Shown piece by piece: positions 25,555 to 34,010 of a stretch of 37,002 bases of DNA; positions within the stretch are counted from its first letter, which is position 1, and each line of letters opens with the position of its first letter. Origin of the DNA: Phycisphaerales bacterium (GTDB taxonomy: Bacteria > Planctomycetota > Phycisphaerae > UBA1845 > Fen-1342). Below the pieces are notes generated by a model, which was given only the letters and a program-made list of their open reading frames with translations, was not told the origin of the DNA and made no database searches. A program made the translations under genes and the position numbers. The DNA lies in the NCBI GenBank assembly GCA_022839625.1, contig JALHJL010000040.1:1-37002 (forward strand), read 5' to 3'.

Positions 25555-26481
25555 TCACCGGCGCGGCGGAACGCGCAAGCCCAGCACGCGCATCACGCTC
25601 TGCAAGTCCTCCCAAACCTCAGGCTTGCTCGCCGGATTACGCAGCAGGTACGCCGGATGGTAGGTCGGCATGAGCCGGGCCGCCGGTAGTCGCAGGTGGG
25701 CAAGTCCTGGTGGTGGGAAGTCGCAGAATTGGCCGCGCAGCTTTGTAATCGGCGTCTTGGTCATCAGGAGTGTCTGCGCCGCCGGTCGGCCCAGCGCGAC
25801 GATTACCTTCGGCCGCAGAATCGCGAGCTGCCGGAAAAGGTACGGGCTGCAAGTCTCCATCTCGTCATCGCTCGGCGTGCGGTTCCCCGGCGGGCGACAC
25901 TTCACGATATTGCAGATGTAGACCTGGTCGCGGGTGAGCGTCATCGCCGCGATCATGCGCGTCAGAAGCTGGCCGGCACGCCCGACAAACGGCTCGCCCT
26001 GCGCGTCCTCGTCCGCACCCGGTCCCTCCCCCACAAACACCAGCTCGGCACGCGCGTGCCCCACGCCGAAGACCGTCTGTGTCCGGCCGGAGTGCAGCCG
26101 ACACTTCTCGCAGCCGCGCACGTGCTCCACGTCCAACCGGCCGAGAGCCGCGGCGGCCTCGGTCGCCGAAAGCTCCTCCATGCAAAGGGGCGGCAACCCC
26201 GAATCGTCCCCAAAGAGAGCCGGCGTCGCGGCGACGGACCTATACGTAGGGGTTGCGCCAGGCTCGGATCGCTCGGGGGCGGCGGGTCGCGAAGGCGACC
26301 GAGGCACCTCGATTGGCGCCTGCCGTGCGCGCTCACGGCCGGTGCTCGCGGCCTCCTCCGCCGGACCCACGCGCTGTTGCACGAGCACCGGCGGCACGCA
26401 CCAATGCGGCACACCCAGGCGGCGCTCGTTCCTCAACCATTCGCGAAGCGCGGCAAGCGGTACGCCGGTAGCTTGGTCCAT
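25555..26481 (-). CDS. Family-4-like uracil-DNA glycosylase
   Basis: 308 aa from the ATG at 26481. It removes uracil from DNA to start base-excision repair. The catalytic domain (~115-300) has motif A G-E-G-P-G-A-D-E-D and E-P-F-V-G-R-A-G, and near the C-terminus motif B with P-T-Y-H-P-A-Y-L-L-R. Four cysteines that hold the [4Fe-4S] cluster are in place: Cys124 and Cys127 (C-E-K-C), Cys195 (N-I-V-K-C-R-P-P) and Cys211 (M-E-T-C). An N-terminal ~110-residue extension is Pro/Arg-rich and likely flexible. It lies 140 bp downstream of the regulator's start codon side on the same strand, but whether they share a transcript is unclear. Confidence 0.9.
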   Translation of the reverse strand: MDQATGVPLAALREWLRNERRLGVPHWCVPPVLVQQRVGPAEEAASTGRERARQAPIEVPRSPSRPAAPERSEPGATPTYRSVAATPALFGDDSGLPPLCMEELSATEAAAALGRLDVEHVRGCEKCRLHSGRTQTVFGVGHARAELVFVGEGPGADEDAQGEPFVGRAGQLLTRMIAAMTLTRDQVYICNIVKCRPPGNRTPSDDEMETCSPYLFRQLAILRPKVIVALGRPAAQTLLMTKTPITKLRGQFCDFPPPGLAHLRLPAARLMPTYHPAYLLRNPASKPEVWEDLQSVMRVLGLRVPPRR

Positions 26482-26576
26482 GTCGATCAACTTAGGTGCG
26501 AACGTGGGCGCGTGCAAGCGCTCGTACGGCGGCGGAAGCCGCCCGGCATCGCGTAGGCGCGGTGTGCACTGCCATC

Positions 26577-26582
26577 TAGAAT
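26577..26582 (+). promoter_or_regulatory. -10 box giving a near-leaderless glycosyltransferase mRNA
   Basis: TAGAAT ends 9 nt before the ATG at 26592, so the transcript should begin at or within ~3 nt of the start codon. No Shine-Dalgarno fits between them. This is the same arrangement as at the sigma-factor gene. Confidence 0.45.
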
Positions 26583-26591
26583 CGAGCCGCC

Positions 26592-27326
26592 ATGAACAAA
26601 CCCCCGCTGAAGCCGCTGTCGCTGACGATCTTCTATCCCTGCTACAACGAAGAAGCCAACGTCGAGCGGGTGACGAGGGCGGCCGTGGAGGCCGCGCGGC
26701 AGATCGCCGACGACTACGAGGTGCTGATCGTCAACGACGGCAGCCGCGATCGGACGGGCGAGATCGCGGACCGGCTGGCGGTGGAAATCCCCAACGTGCG
26801 GGCCGTGCACAACAACCCGAATCTCGGCTACGGCGGCGCACTGGCGCGCGGCTTTCGGGAGGCGCGCAAGAACTGGATCTTCTACACGGACGGCGACGGG
26901 CAGTTCGACTTCGGCGAGATCGCGAAGCTGCTGCCGCTGTTGGAGACGCATGACATCGTGTCGTGCTACCGGCTGGACCGCAAAGACTCCCTGATGCGCA
27001 AGCTGAACGCGTTTGCCTGGTCAACGCTGGTGAACCTGTTGTTCGGGATCGGGCTGAAAGACATAGACTGCGCGTTCAAGATCTACCCCCGCACCTTCAT
27101 CGAGCGCATCGAGATGAAGAGCCGCGGGGCGCTGATCGACACCGAGATGCTCGCCAAGGCGCGGTATCTGGGCTACTCGATCGCGCAGCTCGGCGTACAT
27201 CACTACCCGCGCACGGCCGGCTCGCAAACGGGCGCCAACCTCAAGGTCATCCTGCGGGCGTTCAAGGAGCTGTTCAAGCTGCACCGTCAGATCAAGGCGG
27301 AGCGCGCCCGCGCCACGGCGGCGTGA
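26592..27326 (+). CDS. Family 2 glycosyltransferase (polyprenyl-phosphate sugar type)
   Basis: 244 aa. A GT-A fold: F-Y-P-C-Y-N-E-E near the N-terminus, L-I-V-N-D-G-S-R-D-R-T, N-P-N-L-G-Y-G-G-A-L-A-R-G and the metal-binding region Y-T-D-G-D-G-Q-F-D. The pattern is closest to DPM1/polyprenol-phosphate glycosyltransferases, which transfer a sugar from a nucleotide donor to a lipid phosphate at the membrane. There is no C-terminal membrane helix, so it is a soluble or peripheral enzyme. The donor sugar cannot be told. It is flanked by a divergent uracil-DNA glycosylase and a convergent PilZ-REC gene, with no cell-envelope cluster nearby. Confidence 0.9.
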   Translation: MNKPPLKPLSLTIFYPCYNEEANVERVTRAAVEAARQIADDYEVLIVNDGSRDRTGEIADRLAVEIPNVRAVHNNPNLGYGGALARGFREARKNWIFYTDGDGQFDFGEIAKLLPLLETHDIVSCYRLDRKDSLMRKLNAFAWSTLVNLLFGIGLKDIDCAFKIYPRTFIERIEMKSRGALIDTEMLAKARYLGYSIAQLGVHHYPRTAGSQTGANLKVILRAFKELFKLHRQIKAERARATAA

Positions 27327-27495
27327 GGTATCGGCCCGGGCACTTCCCGCTTCCTCTCCATCCGGTGCACACGCTCGCCGACGGCTGCGGTCAGCAGGGG
27401 CGGCGATGCAGCAGTCCACCAGGACTCTGAAGGCGAACAGATCCGCCCCATCGAAGTCGACGACACCGGCAGCGGGGCGCTGATGCACGCCGGTT

Positions 27496-28641
27496 TCACG
27501 TTCGCCGGTAGCCGTCCGCCGCAGATGTGTCCGTGTCGGCCGGGCTGCTCGCCGGCCGGGCGCGCAGGCAGACGTCCAGCAGGCGGTGCAGCGCCCGGTG
27601 AACCTCCGGGCCCGCCCCGTGCAGATCGATCAGAACCTGGACGAGCGTGGCCTCGTCGGAGATGGTCTCGAATCCGTAGGATCCGGCTTGCGCGCGGATG
27701 TCGCGGACGATTCGCGCCAGCGCGGTCATGTCGCCGCACTGGTTGGCACGCGACATCTCGCCGACCTTGCCGCGCAGGCCGGCCACGAACCGGTCGATCA
27801 GCGGCACCATCGCGGGGTCGCCCGCCAGCGCACTCACCAGCGGCTGGTCGGCCAGCGATCGCACCAGCCCGCGCAACTGCTCGCGGAAGATCGGCTTGAT
27901 GAGGTAGCCCGTCCCCCCGGCGGCCTCGCAAAGCTCGCGCAACTCCGGCGAAACCTGGGCCGTCATCCCCAACACGGGGCCGACGTAGCCCTCCCCGCGA
28001 AGACGCCGCATCAAGGCCAGGCCGTCGCTGCACGCCGCCGAGGATTGGTCCAGGTCGATCAGCACCAGATCGATGCCGTGGGCAGCCGCGGCGTCGGCCG
28101 CGTCCGTGCCCGTGGACACGCACCGCAGCAGCGCGTTTTCCGTCGAGAGGAATCCGCTGATGAGTTCCTCAGTGGCCGCGTCGGCTCCGACCAGCAGGAC
28201 TTGCACCCGCCGGGCGCGCGGCACGAACAGCGAGACATCGATCGGGCTGTCAAACTCCACCCCGACCTCATACAACGAGCCGGAGCCGATTACGTACCGG
28301 CAGCGGGCGACGAAGCCGTCGACGGTCTGCGTGCCGCCGAACGGACTGCTGAGCCGCAACCGACACGGGGAGCGCGGGTAGATGAACTGGCCCGCGAGCA
28401 GCCCGGCCCCCTCGCGGCTGATGTTTCGCCCCACCACGCTATACGACAGCGTCTCCCGTTGCGCAGGATCGCGGGCGACCGAGGAGACTTCGAGCGCGAG
28501 TGTCTCCGGACGATACTCGTAGCGCGGCGACATGCGGTGATCCAGCCCGATCGGCCGCCGCGACTGCGTGTCAAGCCGGTCGAGCCAGGTTTGAACCGCG
28601 TCGGGACGCATGCGCAAACCGCGTCGCGGCTGGATTGCCAC
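27496..28641 (-). CDS. PilZ - receiver - HPt-like three-domain protein
   Basis: 381 aa from a GTG at 28641, chosen because AAAGGG lies just upstream; an in-frame GTG at 28704 would add 21 domain-free residues. The PilZ domain (~35-140) has R-Y-E-Y-R (40-44) and N-I-S-R-E-G (73-78), both intact. The receiver domain (~145-265) has the acceptor Asp196 (L-I-D-L-D), Thr227 and Lys249-Pro250, but its acidic pair is reduced to G-A-D. The HPt-like helical domain (~275-355) contains I-V-R-D-I-R-A-Q-A-G, where the phosphorylatable His of HPt domains is Arg313. It would join c-di-GMP sensing to phosphorelay-like modules. No kinase gene is adjacent. Confidence 0.85.
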   Translation of the reverse strand: MAIQPRRGLRMRPDAVQTWLDRLDTQSRRPIGLDHRMSPRYEYRPETLALEVSSVARDPAQRETLSYSVVGRNISREGAGLLAGQFIYPRSPCRLRLSSPFGGTQTVDGFVARCRYVIGSGSLYEVGVEFDSPIDVSLFVPRARRVQVLLVGADAATEELISGFLSTENALLRCVSTGTDAADAAAAHGIDLVLIDLDQSSAACSDGLALMRRLRGEGYVGPVLGMTAQVSPELRELCEAAGGTGYLIKPIFREQLRGLVRSLADQPLVSALAGDPAMVPLIDRFVAGLRGKVGEMSRANQCGDMTALARIVRDIRAQAGSYGFETISDEATLVQVLIDLHGAGPEVHRALHRLLDVCLRARPASSPADTDTSAADGYRRT

Positions 28642-29028
28642 GGTGTACCCTTTCAGTGGCCGAGAAGGAGTCGCAGACTCCCGGTTCGCCGGGTCGGCTG
28701 CCACGCCTGCGGCCGGTCATACGACGGACTTGAGGCCACTCCGCCAACCGGGCAGGCGGCGCAGTCCGACCTCCGTCTCTGGCACTATCGACGAGGAGGG
28801 CGCAGCGCTCTTAGGGAGCGTGCGGAAACAGGCGCCGTGAGCGCGCACGGAAACTGGTGCGCAGCGTGGGGTTGCGACCGCTGCCGGGCGGTCCGTTTTG
28901 CGGCGCGCCGTCGCGGGATTAGACTGCAAGGCTTTGAGCCGGTCGCGTGGCGCGGCGGGGGTGTGGGCGCGTGCCCGCACAAGACCCCGTGCAGGGCAGT
29001 CCGCGCGGCGGCCGATCTCGGAGTCATG
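28642..29028. promoter_or_regulatory. Divergent intergenic region with a valS promoter candidate
   Basis: No gene seen. TTGCGG (28898-28903) and TAGACT (28920-28925) with a 16-bp spacer could drive valS, leaving a ~95-nt leader. No T-box-like leader or terminator is apparent. Confidence 0.35.
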
Positions 29029-32000
29029 ATGAGTACGGGCGGCAGCTACGATCCGCGAGCAGTGGAAGACACGATCTACCGGTTCTGGGAAGAGGGCGGG
29101 TACTTCCATGCCCGGCCCAGCCCGGACAGAAAGCCCTACGTAATCGACATTCCGCTGCCGAACGTCACCGGGGCCTTGCACCTCGGGCACGCGCTGAACA
29201 ACACGCTCCAGGACATCCTTATTCGTCACAAGCGCATGTGCGGTCACGAGGCCCTGTGGATGCCCGGCATGGACCACGCCGGTATCGCGACACAGGCGGT
29301 GGTCGAGCGCAAGCTCAAAGAGGAGCAGGGGCTGACCCGACACGAGCTGGGCCGCGAAGGGCTGGTCCAGAAGATCTGGGAGTGGAAGGAACGGTTCGGC
29401 GGGCAGATTCTCGCGCAGCTCCGCAAGATGGGCTTCTCGTGCGACTGGCAGCGCACGCGCTTCACGCTCGATGAGGTCTGCGCGAAGGCCGTCTACGAGG
29501 TCTTCTTCCGCTGGTTCAAGGACGGGCTGATCTATCGCGGCACGCGGCTGGTGAACTGGGATGCGTTTCTTCAGACCGCCGTCGCGGACGACGAGATCGT
29601 CCATGAGACGGTGAAGGGGCACTTGTGGCATTACCGGTATCCGATCCTCCCTTCAGAGCCCGGAGCGCAAGCGACGGGACCGGCGGCAGGGACCGAGGGA
29701 GCGAGGGATCGGGGGATCAAGGAGGCGCTGGCCCGCGCGATCGCGCCGGAGGCGAAGTACGGCGTCGATTACCTCACCATCGCCACCACGCGGCCGGAGA
29801 CGATGCTCGGCGATACTGCAGTCGCGGTGCATCCGGACGACGAGCGTTACCAGCACCTGATCGGCCGCTACTGCCTGCTGCCGCTCCAGAACCGGGCGAT
29901 CCCGATCATCGCCGATGCAATCCTGGTCAAGAGAGAGTTCGGCACCGGCTGCGTGAAGGTCACGCCGGGACACGACCCGAACGACTATGCCTTCGGCCAG
30001 CGGCACCCGGAAGCGGCGGCAATCAACATTCTCACTGCGGACGGGAAGATCAACGAGAACGGCGGGGCGTACAAGGGTCTGGACCGTTACGAAGCGCGGA
30101 AGAAGGTGGTCGCCGATCTCGAAGCGCTGGGGCTGATGGAGAAGATCGAGCCGTACGAGACGGAGATCGGCCACAGCGACCGCAGCAAGACGCCGATCGA
30201 GCCGATGCTGAGCGAGCAGTGGTTCGTGAAGATGGGGGACCTGGCGGAGCTGGCGATGGAGGCGGTTCGCGACGGGCGGGTGCAGTTCTTCCCGGGCCGC
30301 TACGCGCAGATGTACCTCGACTGGCTCGGCGAGAAGCGCGACTGGTGCATCAGCCGGCAGCTTTGGTGGGGGCATCGGATCCCCGTGTGGACGCGCCGGA
30401 TGTCCGTCGCCGAGTTTCGGCAGATGCTGGCTGGGCCGAATGGCAAGGCGCTTGTTGCTGCTGGGGCTGATGCGAATTGTTGCGTGCAGGTAGCCGCGGA
30501 GGACGGGACTCGGTTCGTCTACGGGGATGAGGCCTCGCTGGGTCGTTTGCGAGATACGGACCCGCGAGCGAAGCTCACCTGGCACGTCTGCTTGCGACAT
30601 CCCGACGCACAGTGGCCCGCCGACGAACGGTCCATCGGACAGCGGCTGGAGCAAGATGGCTTCGTCCGCGACCCGGACGTTCTCGACACGTGGTTCAGCT
30701 CGGCGCTCTGGCCGTTCAGTACGCTGGGGTGGCCGCACGAGGAGGGGGCAAGGGGTCAAGGGGGCAAGGGGGCAGGTGAGCGAGCACCCTCGGACCCTGG
30801 GCCCCCCGGACCCGCGGCCCCTACGCGAGCCGATTTCGAGTACTTCTTCCCCACCAGCACCCTCGTCACCGGCCGCGGGATCATCACGCTGTGGGTCGCC
30901 CGCATGGTGATCACCGCCCTGTACTTCACCAGACGCGTCCCGTTCCACCACGTCCACATCCACCCCATCATCCAGGACGGCCAGGGCCGGACGATGAGCA
31001 AGTCGCTCGGCAACGGCGTCGATCCGCTCGACATCATCGAGCTGTACGGCACCGACGCCCTGCGCTTCACGATGGCCCAGATGGACACCGAAACGCAGGA
31101 CGTGCGCATGCCCGTCAAGCCGATGAAGCTGCCCGATGGCCGGCAGGTCAACAGCAGCGAGAAATTCGAGCTGGGCCGGAACTTCTGTAACAAGCTGTGG
31201 CAGGCCGCGACGGGGTTCGTGTTTCCGAACGTGGAAGGGAACAAGGGATCGAGGAATCAGGGGATCGAGGGTGCCGGTACCACTGCTCTTGAACAGTGTC
31301 CGGATGCCACGCCCGCCCGCCGCGGTGCCGAACCTCCATGTTCGGCGTCGTCGGACACGGAGGTCCGACGCTACTGGAATCCGCGGCCGCTGCGGAGGGA
31401 GGACCTGGCCATTGAGGACCGCTGGATTCTTTCTCGGCTGGCGGGTTGCATCGCCGAGGTGGACCGGCGGCTGGAGCGTTACCAGGTCAGCGAGGTCGCC
31501 AACACGCTCTACGCGTTCTTCTGGAGCGATTTCTGCGACTGGTACGTCGAGCTGGTCAAGCCGCGGCTGTACGGCCAAAGCCACGGAGCCACGAAGCCAC
31601 GAAGCCACGAAGGTCAGACGGAAGGCGCGGACGTCGCCCGGCAGGTGCTCGTCTGGGTGCTCGACCAATCGCTGCGGCTGCTACACCCCATCATGCCGTT
31701 TGTCACCGAGGCGCTCTGGCAACAACTCAACGAGAAGGTACCGCAGCGCGGGCTCACGGAGATCAAGGCGGCCGAAGAAGCGCTCATCGCGGCCCGGTGG
31801 CCCCGCGTTGAACCGGCGGGCGTTCCGCGTGGCACGGGCGCACTGGGTGGCACGGGCGCACTGGGTGGCACGGGCGCACTGGGTGGCATGGGCGTCCTCG
31901 CCCGTGATTTCGCCATCGAGCGCGAAATGGCGGCGCTTCAGGACATCATCCGCGCGCTGCGCGACACGCTCGCCCGCATCAACACCAGCCGTTCGGCCGC

Positions 32001-32439
32001 GAAGATGCCGGCCATCGGCAAGGTCCCGCACGCGCTGCTGCGGGCGGACGAGCCGACCGCGCAACGTCTGCGCGAGCAGCACGCGGTGCTGGAGCGCCTG
32101 GGCCGCTGCGAATCGGTCGAGATCGGCACGGACCTGGCCAAGCCGGCGGAGTGCGCCACCCAGGTCCTCGCCCAGCCCGTAGCGGCTGGCGCCCCGCCGG
32201 CCGTCGTCGAGCTGTACGTCCCGTTGCGCGGCCTGATGGACCTCGACATCGAGCGCCGGCGGCTGACCAAGGAGCGCGACGAGCTGCGCGGTCACATCGA
32301 CCGGCTGAGCGGCAAGCTCGCGAACGAAGGCTTCGTGGCCAAGGCCCCGGCCGCCGTGGTGGACCAGGAACGAGGCCGGCTGGCGGAAATGCAACAGCGG
32401 CTGACGATGCTGGAGCGCAACCTGGCCGACCTGGGCTGA
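29029..32439 (+). CDS. valS: Valyl-tRNA synthetase with five in-frame insertions
   Basis: 1136 aa; class I synthetase that charges tRNA-Val, cytoplasmic. H-L-G-H (residues 51-54, in P-N-V-T-G-A-L-H-L-G-H) and T-M-S-K-S (655-659) are the two nucleotide-binding signatures; the editing-domain motif T-T-R-P-E-T-M-L-G-D, the strand D-T-W-F-S-S-A-L-W-P-F-S, the anticodon-binding domain and a C-terminal coiled-coil arm (R-R-R-L-T-K-E-R-D-E-L) are all present. The start at 29029 has GGAG 5 nt upstream; the frame is open much further upstream without homology. ValRS proteins are usually ~880-950 aa; the excess is five low-complexity inserts at linkers, listed separately. All keep the reading frame, so the enzyme is presumably active. 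Confidence 0.95.
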   Translation: MSTGGSYDPRAVEDTIYRFWEEGGYFHARPSPDRKPYVIDIPLPNVTGALHLGHALNNTLQDILIRHKRMCGHEALWMPGMDHAGIATQAVVERKLKEEQGLTRHELGREGLVQKIWEWKERFGGQILAQLRKMGFSCDWQRTRFTLDEVCAKAVYEVFFRWFKDGLIYRGTRLVNWDAFLQTAVADDEIVHETVKGHLWHYRYPILPSEPGAQATGPAAGTEGARDRGIKEALARAIAPEAKYGVDYLTIATTRPETMLGDTAVAVHPDDERYQHLIGRYCLLPLQNRAIPIIADAILVKREFGTGCVKVTPGHDPNDYAFGQRHPEAAAINILTADGKINENGGAYKGLDRYEARKKVVADLEALGLMEKIEPYETEIGHSDRSKTPIEPMLSEQWFVKMGDLAELAMEAVRDGRVQFFPGRYAQMYLDWLGEKRDWCISRQLWWGHRIPVWTRRMSVAEFRQMLAGPNGKALVAAGADANCCVQVAAEDGTRFVYGDEASLGRLRDTDPRAKLTWHVCLRHPDAQWPADERSIGQRLEQDGFVRDPDVLDTWFSSALWPFSTLGWPHEEGARGQGGKGAGERAPSDPGPPGPAAPTRADFEYFFPTSTLVTGRGIITLWVARMVITALYFTRRVPFHHVHIHPIIQDGQGRTMSKSLGNGVDPLDIIELYGTDALRFTMAQMDTETQDVRMPVKPMKLPDGRQVNSSEKFELGRNFCNKLWQAATGFVFPNVEGNKGSRNQGIEGAGTTALEQCPDATPARRGAEPPCSASSDTEVRRYWNPRPLRREDLAIEDRWILSRLAGCIAEVDRRLERYQVSEVANTLYAFFWSDFCDWYVELVKPRLYGQSHGATKPRSHEGQTEGADVARQVLVWVLDQSLRLLHPIMPFVTEALWQQLNEKVPQRGLTEIKAAEEALIAARWPRVEPAGVPRGTGALGGTGALGGTGALGGMGVLARDFAIEREMAALQDIIRALRDTLARINTSRSAAKMPAIGKVPHALLRADEPTAQRLREQHAVLERLGRCESVEIGTDLAKPAECATQVLAQPVAAGAPPAVVELYVPLRGLMDLDIERRRLTKERDELRGHIDRLSGKLANEGFVAKAPAAVVDQERGRLAEMQQRLTMLERNLADLG
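29650..29754 (+). repeat. Low-complexity insert A in valS
   Basis: Between the W-H-Y-R-Y-P strand and the editing domain, ~35 extra residues. The DNA holds GAGCCCGGAGCGCAAGCGAC, which resembles a short interspersed repeat I associate with planctomycete genomes, and then AGGGA(C/T/G)CGAGGGA-type units repeated at 29688-29723. Confidence 0.65.
30738..30830 (+). repeat. Low-complexity insert B in valS
   Basis: Between T-L-G-W-P-H and D-F-E-Y-F-F, ~31 Gly/Ala/Pro-rich residues. The DNA is made of (A)GGGGGCAAGG-type units followed by a C-rich stretch. Confidence 0.65.
31231..31380 (+). repeat. Insert C in valS with palindromic units
   Basis: ~50 extra residues before the anticodon-binding domain. 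The DNA holds AGGGATCGAGG-type units, a CACTG/CAGTG hairpin, then two perfect 7-bp hairpins, GCCGAAC-ctccat-GTTCGGC and GTCGGAC-acggag-GTCCGAC. These look like interspersed palindromic elements captured in frame. Confidence 0.7.
31579..31612 (+). repeat. Tandem repeat insert D in valS
   Basis: Near-perfect 9-bp tandem units of the form GCCACGAA(G) repeated about four times, encoding S-H-G-A-T-K-P-R-S-H-E within the anticodon-binding domain, between V-K-P-R-L and the next helix. Confidence 0.75.
31831..31905 (+). repeat. 18-bp tandem repeat insert E in valS
   Basis: Three perfect copies of an 18-bp unit, GGCACGGGCGCACTGGGT (31831-31884), followed by a related unit containing the palindrome GGGCG-tcct-CGCCC. 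It encodes three repeats of G-T-G-A-L-G in a linker before the C-terminal region. Confidence 0.85.
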
Positions 32440-32490
32440 GCCACGCGCACCGACGGGCCGATGGTCACGGGTTTGCGGACGGCAGGCGGA

Positions 32491-33993
32491 CTACTCGCGG
32501 GCTGACGGCCGGGCGTCCTCCAGACGCTGCAAGCACTCCGGCTTGAAACGCTGCCTCTCGAACCCCAGCTTCTCGTACGGCACGCCCTGGGCAAACGCGA
32601 GCAGCAGGAAGTAATAGACCGGCGGCGTGTGGAAGTCCTCGCCGAACTGCCGGGCGACCTTTAGCTGCCCGTGGTCGAACTGGCCGAAACACGTCGGGCA
32701 GATCATGCACAGCAGGTCGGCTTGCTCGGCGCTGACGGTACCCAGGAGATCGTGCATCATGTGGGCGGGGATATCCTCGGTCTGGCAGGCTTTGCCGCAG
32801 CACAAATACCAGTTCACGTGCCGGAGCGGCGTGGCCCCCAGCGCCGTCACCAGGTGCTCGAGCACCGTCGGGTCGTTTGGGTCATCGACCTGCATGATCC
32901 GGCTGGGCTTGAGCAGGTGACATCCGTAATGGATCGCGACCCGCAGCCCATCGAGCGGACGGACGACGGACTGCCGAATCGCGTCGTAGCCGACAACGTC
33001 GCGCAACAGGGTCACGACATGCCGCACGCGGCTGGTGCCGCGGTACTCCCGCCCGATCCGCCGCAGCCGCTCGTTGACCTTGGCTCGCAAGGTCCCGTCC
33101 TGGAGCAGGTGATACGTTTCCGATAGCGTGGCCGTGCAGCCGGAGCAGTTGGTGAACACGTCGAGGCCGCGTTCCTCGGCCAGACACAGGTTGCGGGCGG
33201 CAACCGCCAGCCACGCCAGCTTGTCCTTCGACTTGAAGTAGATCGGGTCCGGGCAGCAGGACGCGCCGGGCAGGTCCACGATCTCGATGCCCAGCCGCGG
33301 CAATGTGTGGCGGATCGCGAATTCCATCGCGGGATGCCGGGCCGGGATCAGGCAGCCGGGGAAGAAGGCGAAGCGCCTTGTAGCCGGCATGGACGAAAGG
33401 GTGGCCAGCCGTTCCTCACCCGGGGGCACGGCCGGGACGGGGCAGCATTGGCCGGCATCCTGGCTCGCCCCCAGCCCGGCCCCAGGACGAAGCGGACTCG
33501 CGTCGGGCTCGCACAGGCGGCGAATCTCGTCCATGGGCACGGGCGTCAACGGCGGCAGGCCGAAGCGCTCGCGCTGGCGCTCCACCGGCGGCCCGAGCGG
33601 CGTCGTGCGGCCGGTTTCCTCGAACGTCTGAATGATCTTCGCCACGGGCTCCGGGTAGATGCCGCGGTCGGCGAGCATGTTCTTGAGCGAGATGATGACC
33701 TCGACCGGTTTGACTTCCTGCGGGCAGCGCTCGTGGCAGTTGTAGCAGTTCGTGCATTGCCAGAGGACCGAGTCCTTGACCAGCAGCTCTGCTCCCAGTC
33801 CGTACAGGACCTTCAGCATGATCTCGCGCGGGTTGAACGTCCGGCTGTACGTTGCCGCCGGGCAATCGCCGACACACGCCCCGCACTGGTAGCAGTACGA
33901 AGCCAGGTTGCCCTCGACCTTCTCGGCGAGCGCCCGCCGGAAGGCGAAATCGACTCGCACAACATCGTCCTGGTGGTCGGCCTCGTCAGACAT
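32491..33993 (-). CDS. Fused heterodisulfide reductase subunits HdrC-HdrB
   Basis: 500 aa. The N-terminal ~110 residues are HdrC-like, with two [4Fe-4S] motifs: Cys34/37/40/44 (C-Y-Q-C-G-A-C-V-G-D-C-P) and Cys80/83/86/90 (C-T-N-C-Y-N-C-H-E-R-C-P). The C-terminal ~290 residues are HdrB-like, with two CCG repeats: F-P-G-C ... S-C-C-P-D-P ... N-C-S-G-C and H-Y-G-C ... L-C-C-G-K-A-C ... C-P-T-C. These bind the non-cubane clusters that carry out disulfide reduction in HdrB. In the operon it follows HdrA and a zinc-ribbon gene (17-nt gap). As in HdrABC complexes it should be the disulfide-active arm; the disulfide substrate in a bacterium is unknown. The start at 33993 has only a weak ribosome site (GAGAA). 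Confidence 0.9.
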   Translation of the reverse strand: MSDEADHQDDVVRVDFAFRRALAEKVEGNLASYCYQCGACVGDCPAATYSRTFNPREIMLKVLYGLGAELLVKDSVLWQCTNCYNCHERCPQEVKPVEVIISLKNMLADRGIYPEPVAKIIQTFEETGRTTPLGPPVERQRERFGLPPLTPVPMDEIRRLCEPDASPLRPGAGLGASQDAGQCCPVPAVPPGEERLATLSSMPATRRFAFFPGCLIPARHPAMEFAIRHTLPRLGIEIVDLPGASCCPDPIYFKSKDKLAWLAVAARNLCLAEERGLDVFTNCSGCTATLSETYHLLQDGTLRAKVNERLRRIGREYRGTSRVRHVVTLLRDVVGYDAIRQSVVRPLDGLRVAIHYGCHLLKPSRIMQVDDPNDPTVLEHLVTALGATPLRHVNWYLCCGKACQTEDIPAHMMHDLLGTVSAEQADLLCMICPTCFGQFDHGQLKVARQFGEDFHTPPVYYFLLLAFAQGVPYEKLGFERQRFKPECLQRLEDARPSARE

Positions 33994-34010
33994 CGGGGGT
34001 TCTCGGATGG

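Noticed and set aside
27586..29028. N-terminal extension of valS by ~480 codons
   Set aside because: The ValRS homology begins right after 29029, which has a ribosome site; the extension is antisense to the PilZ-REC gene.
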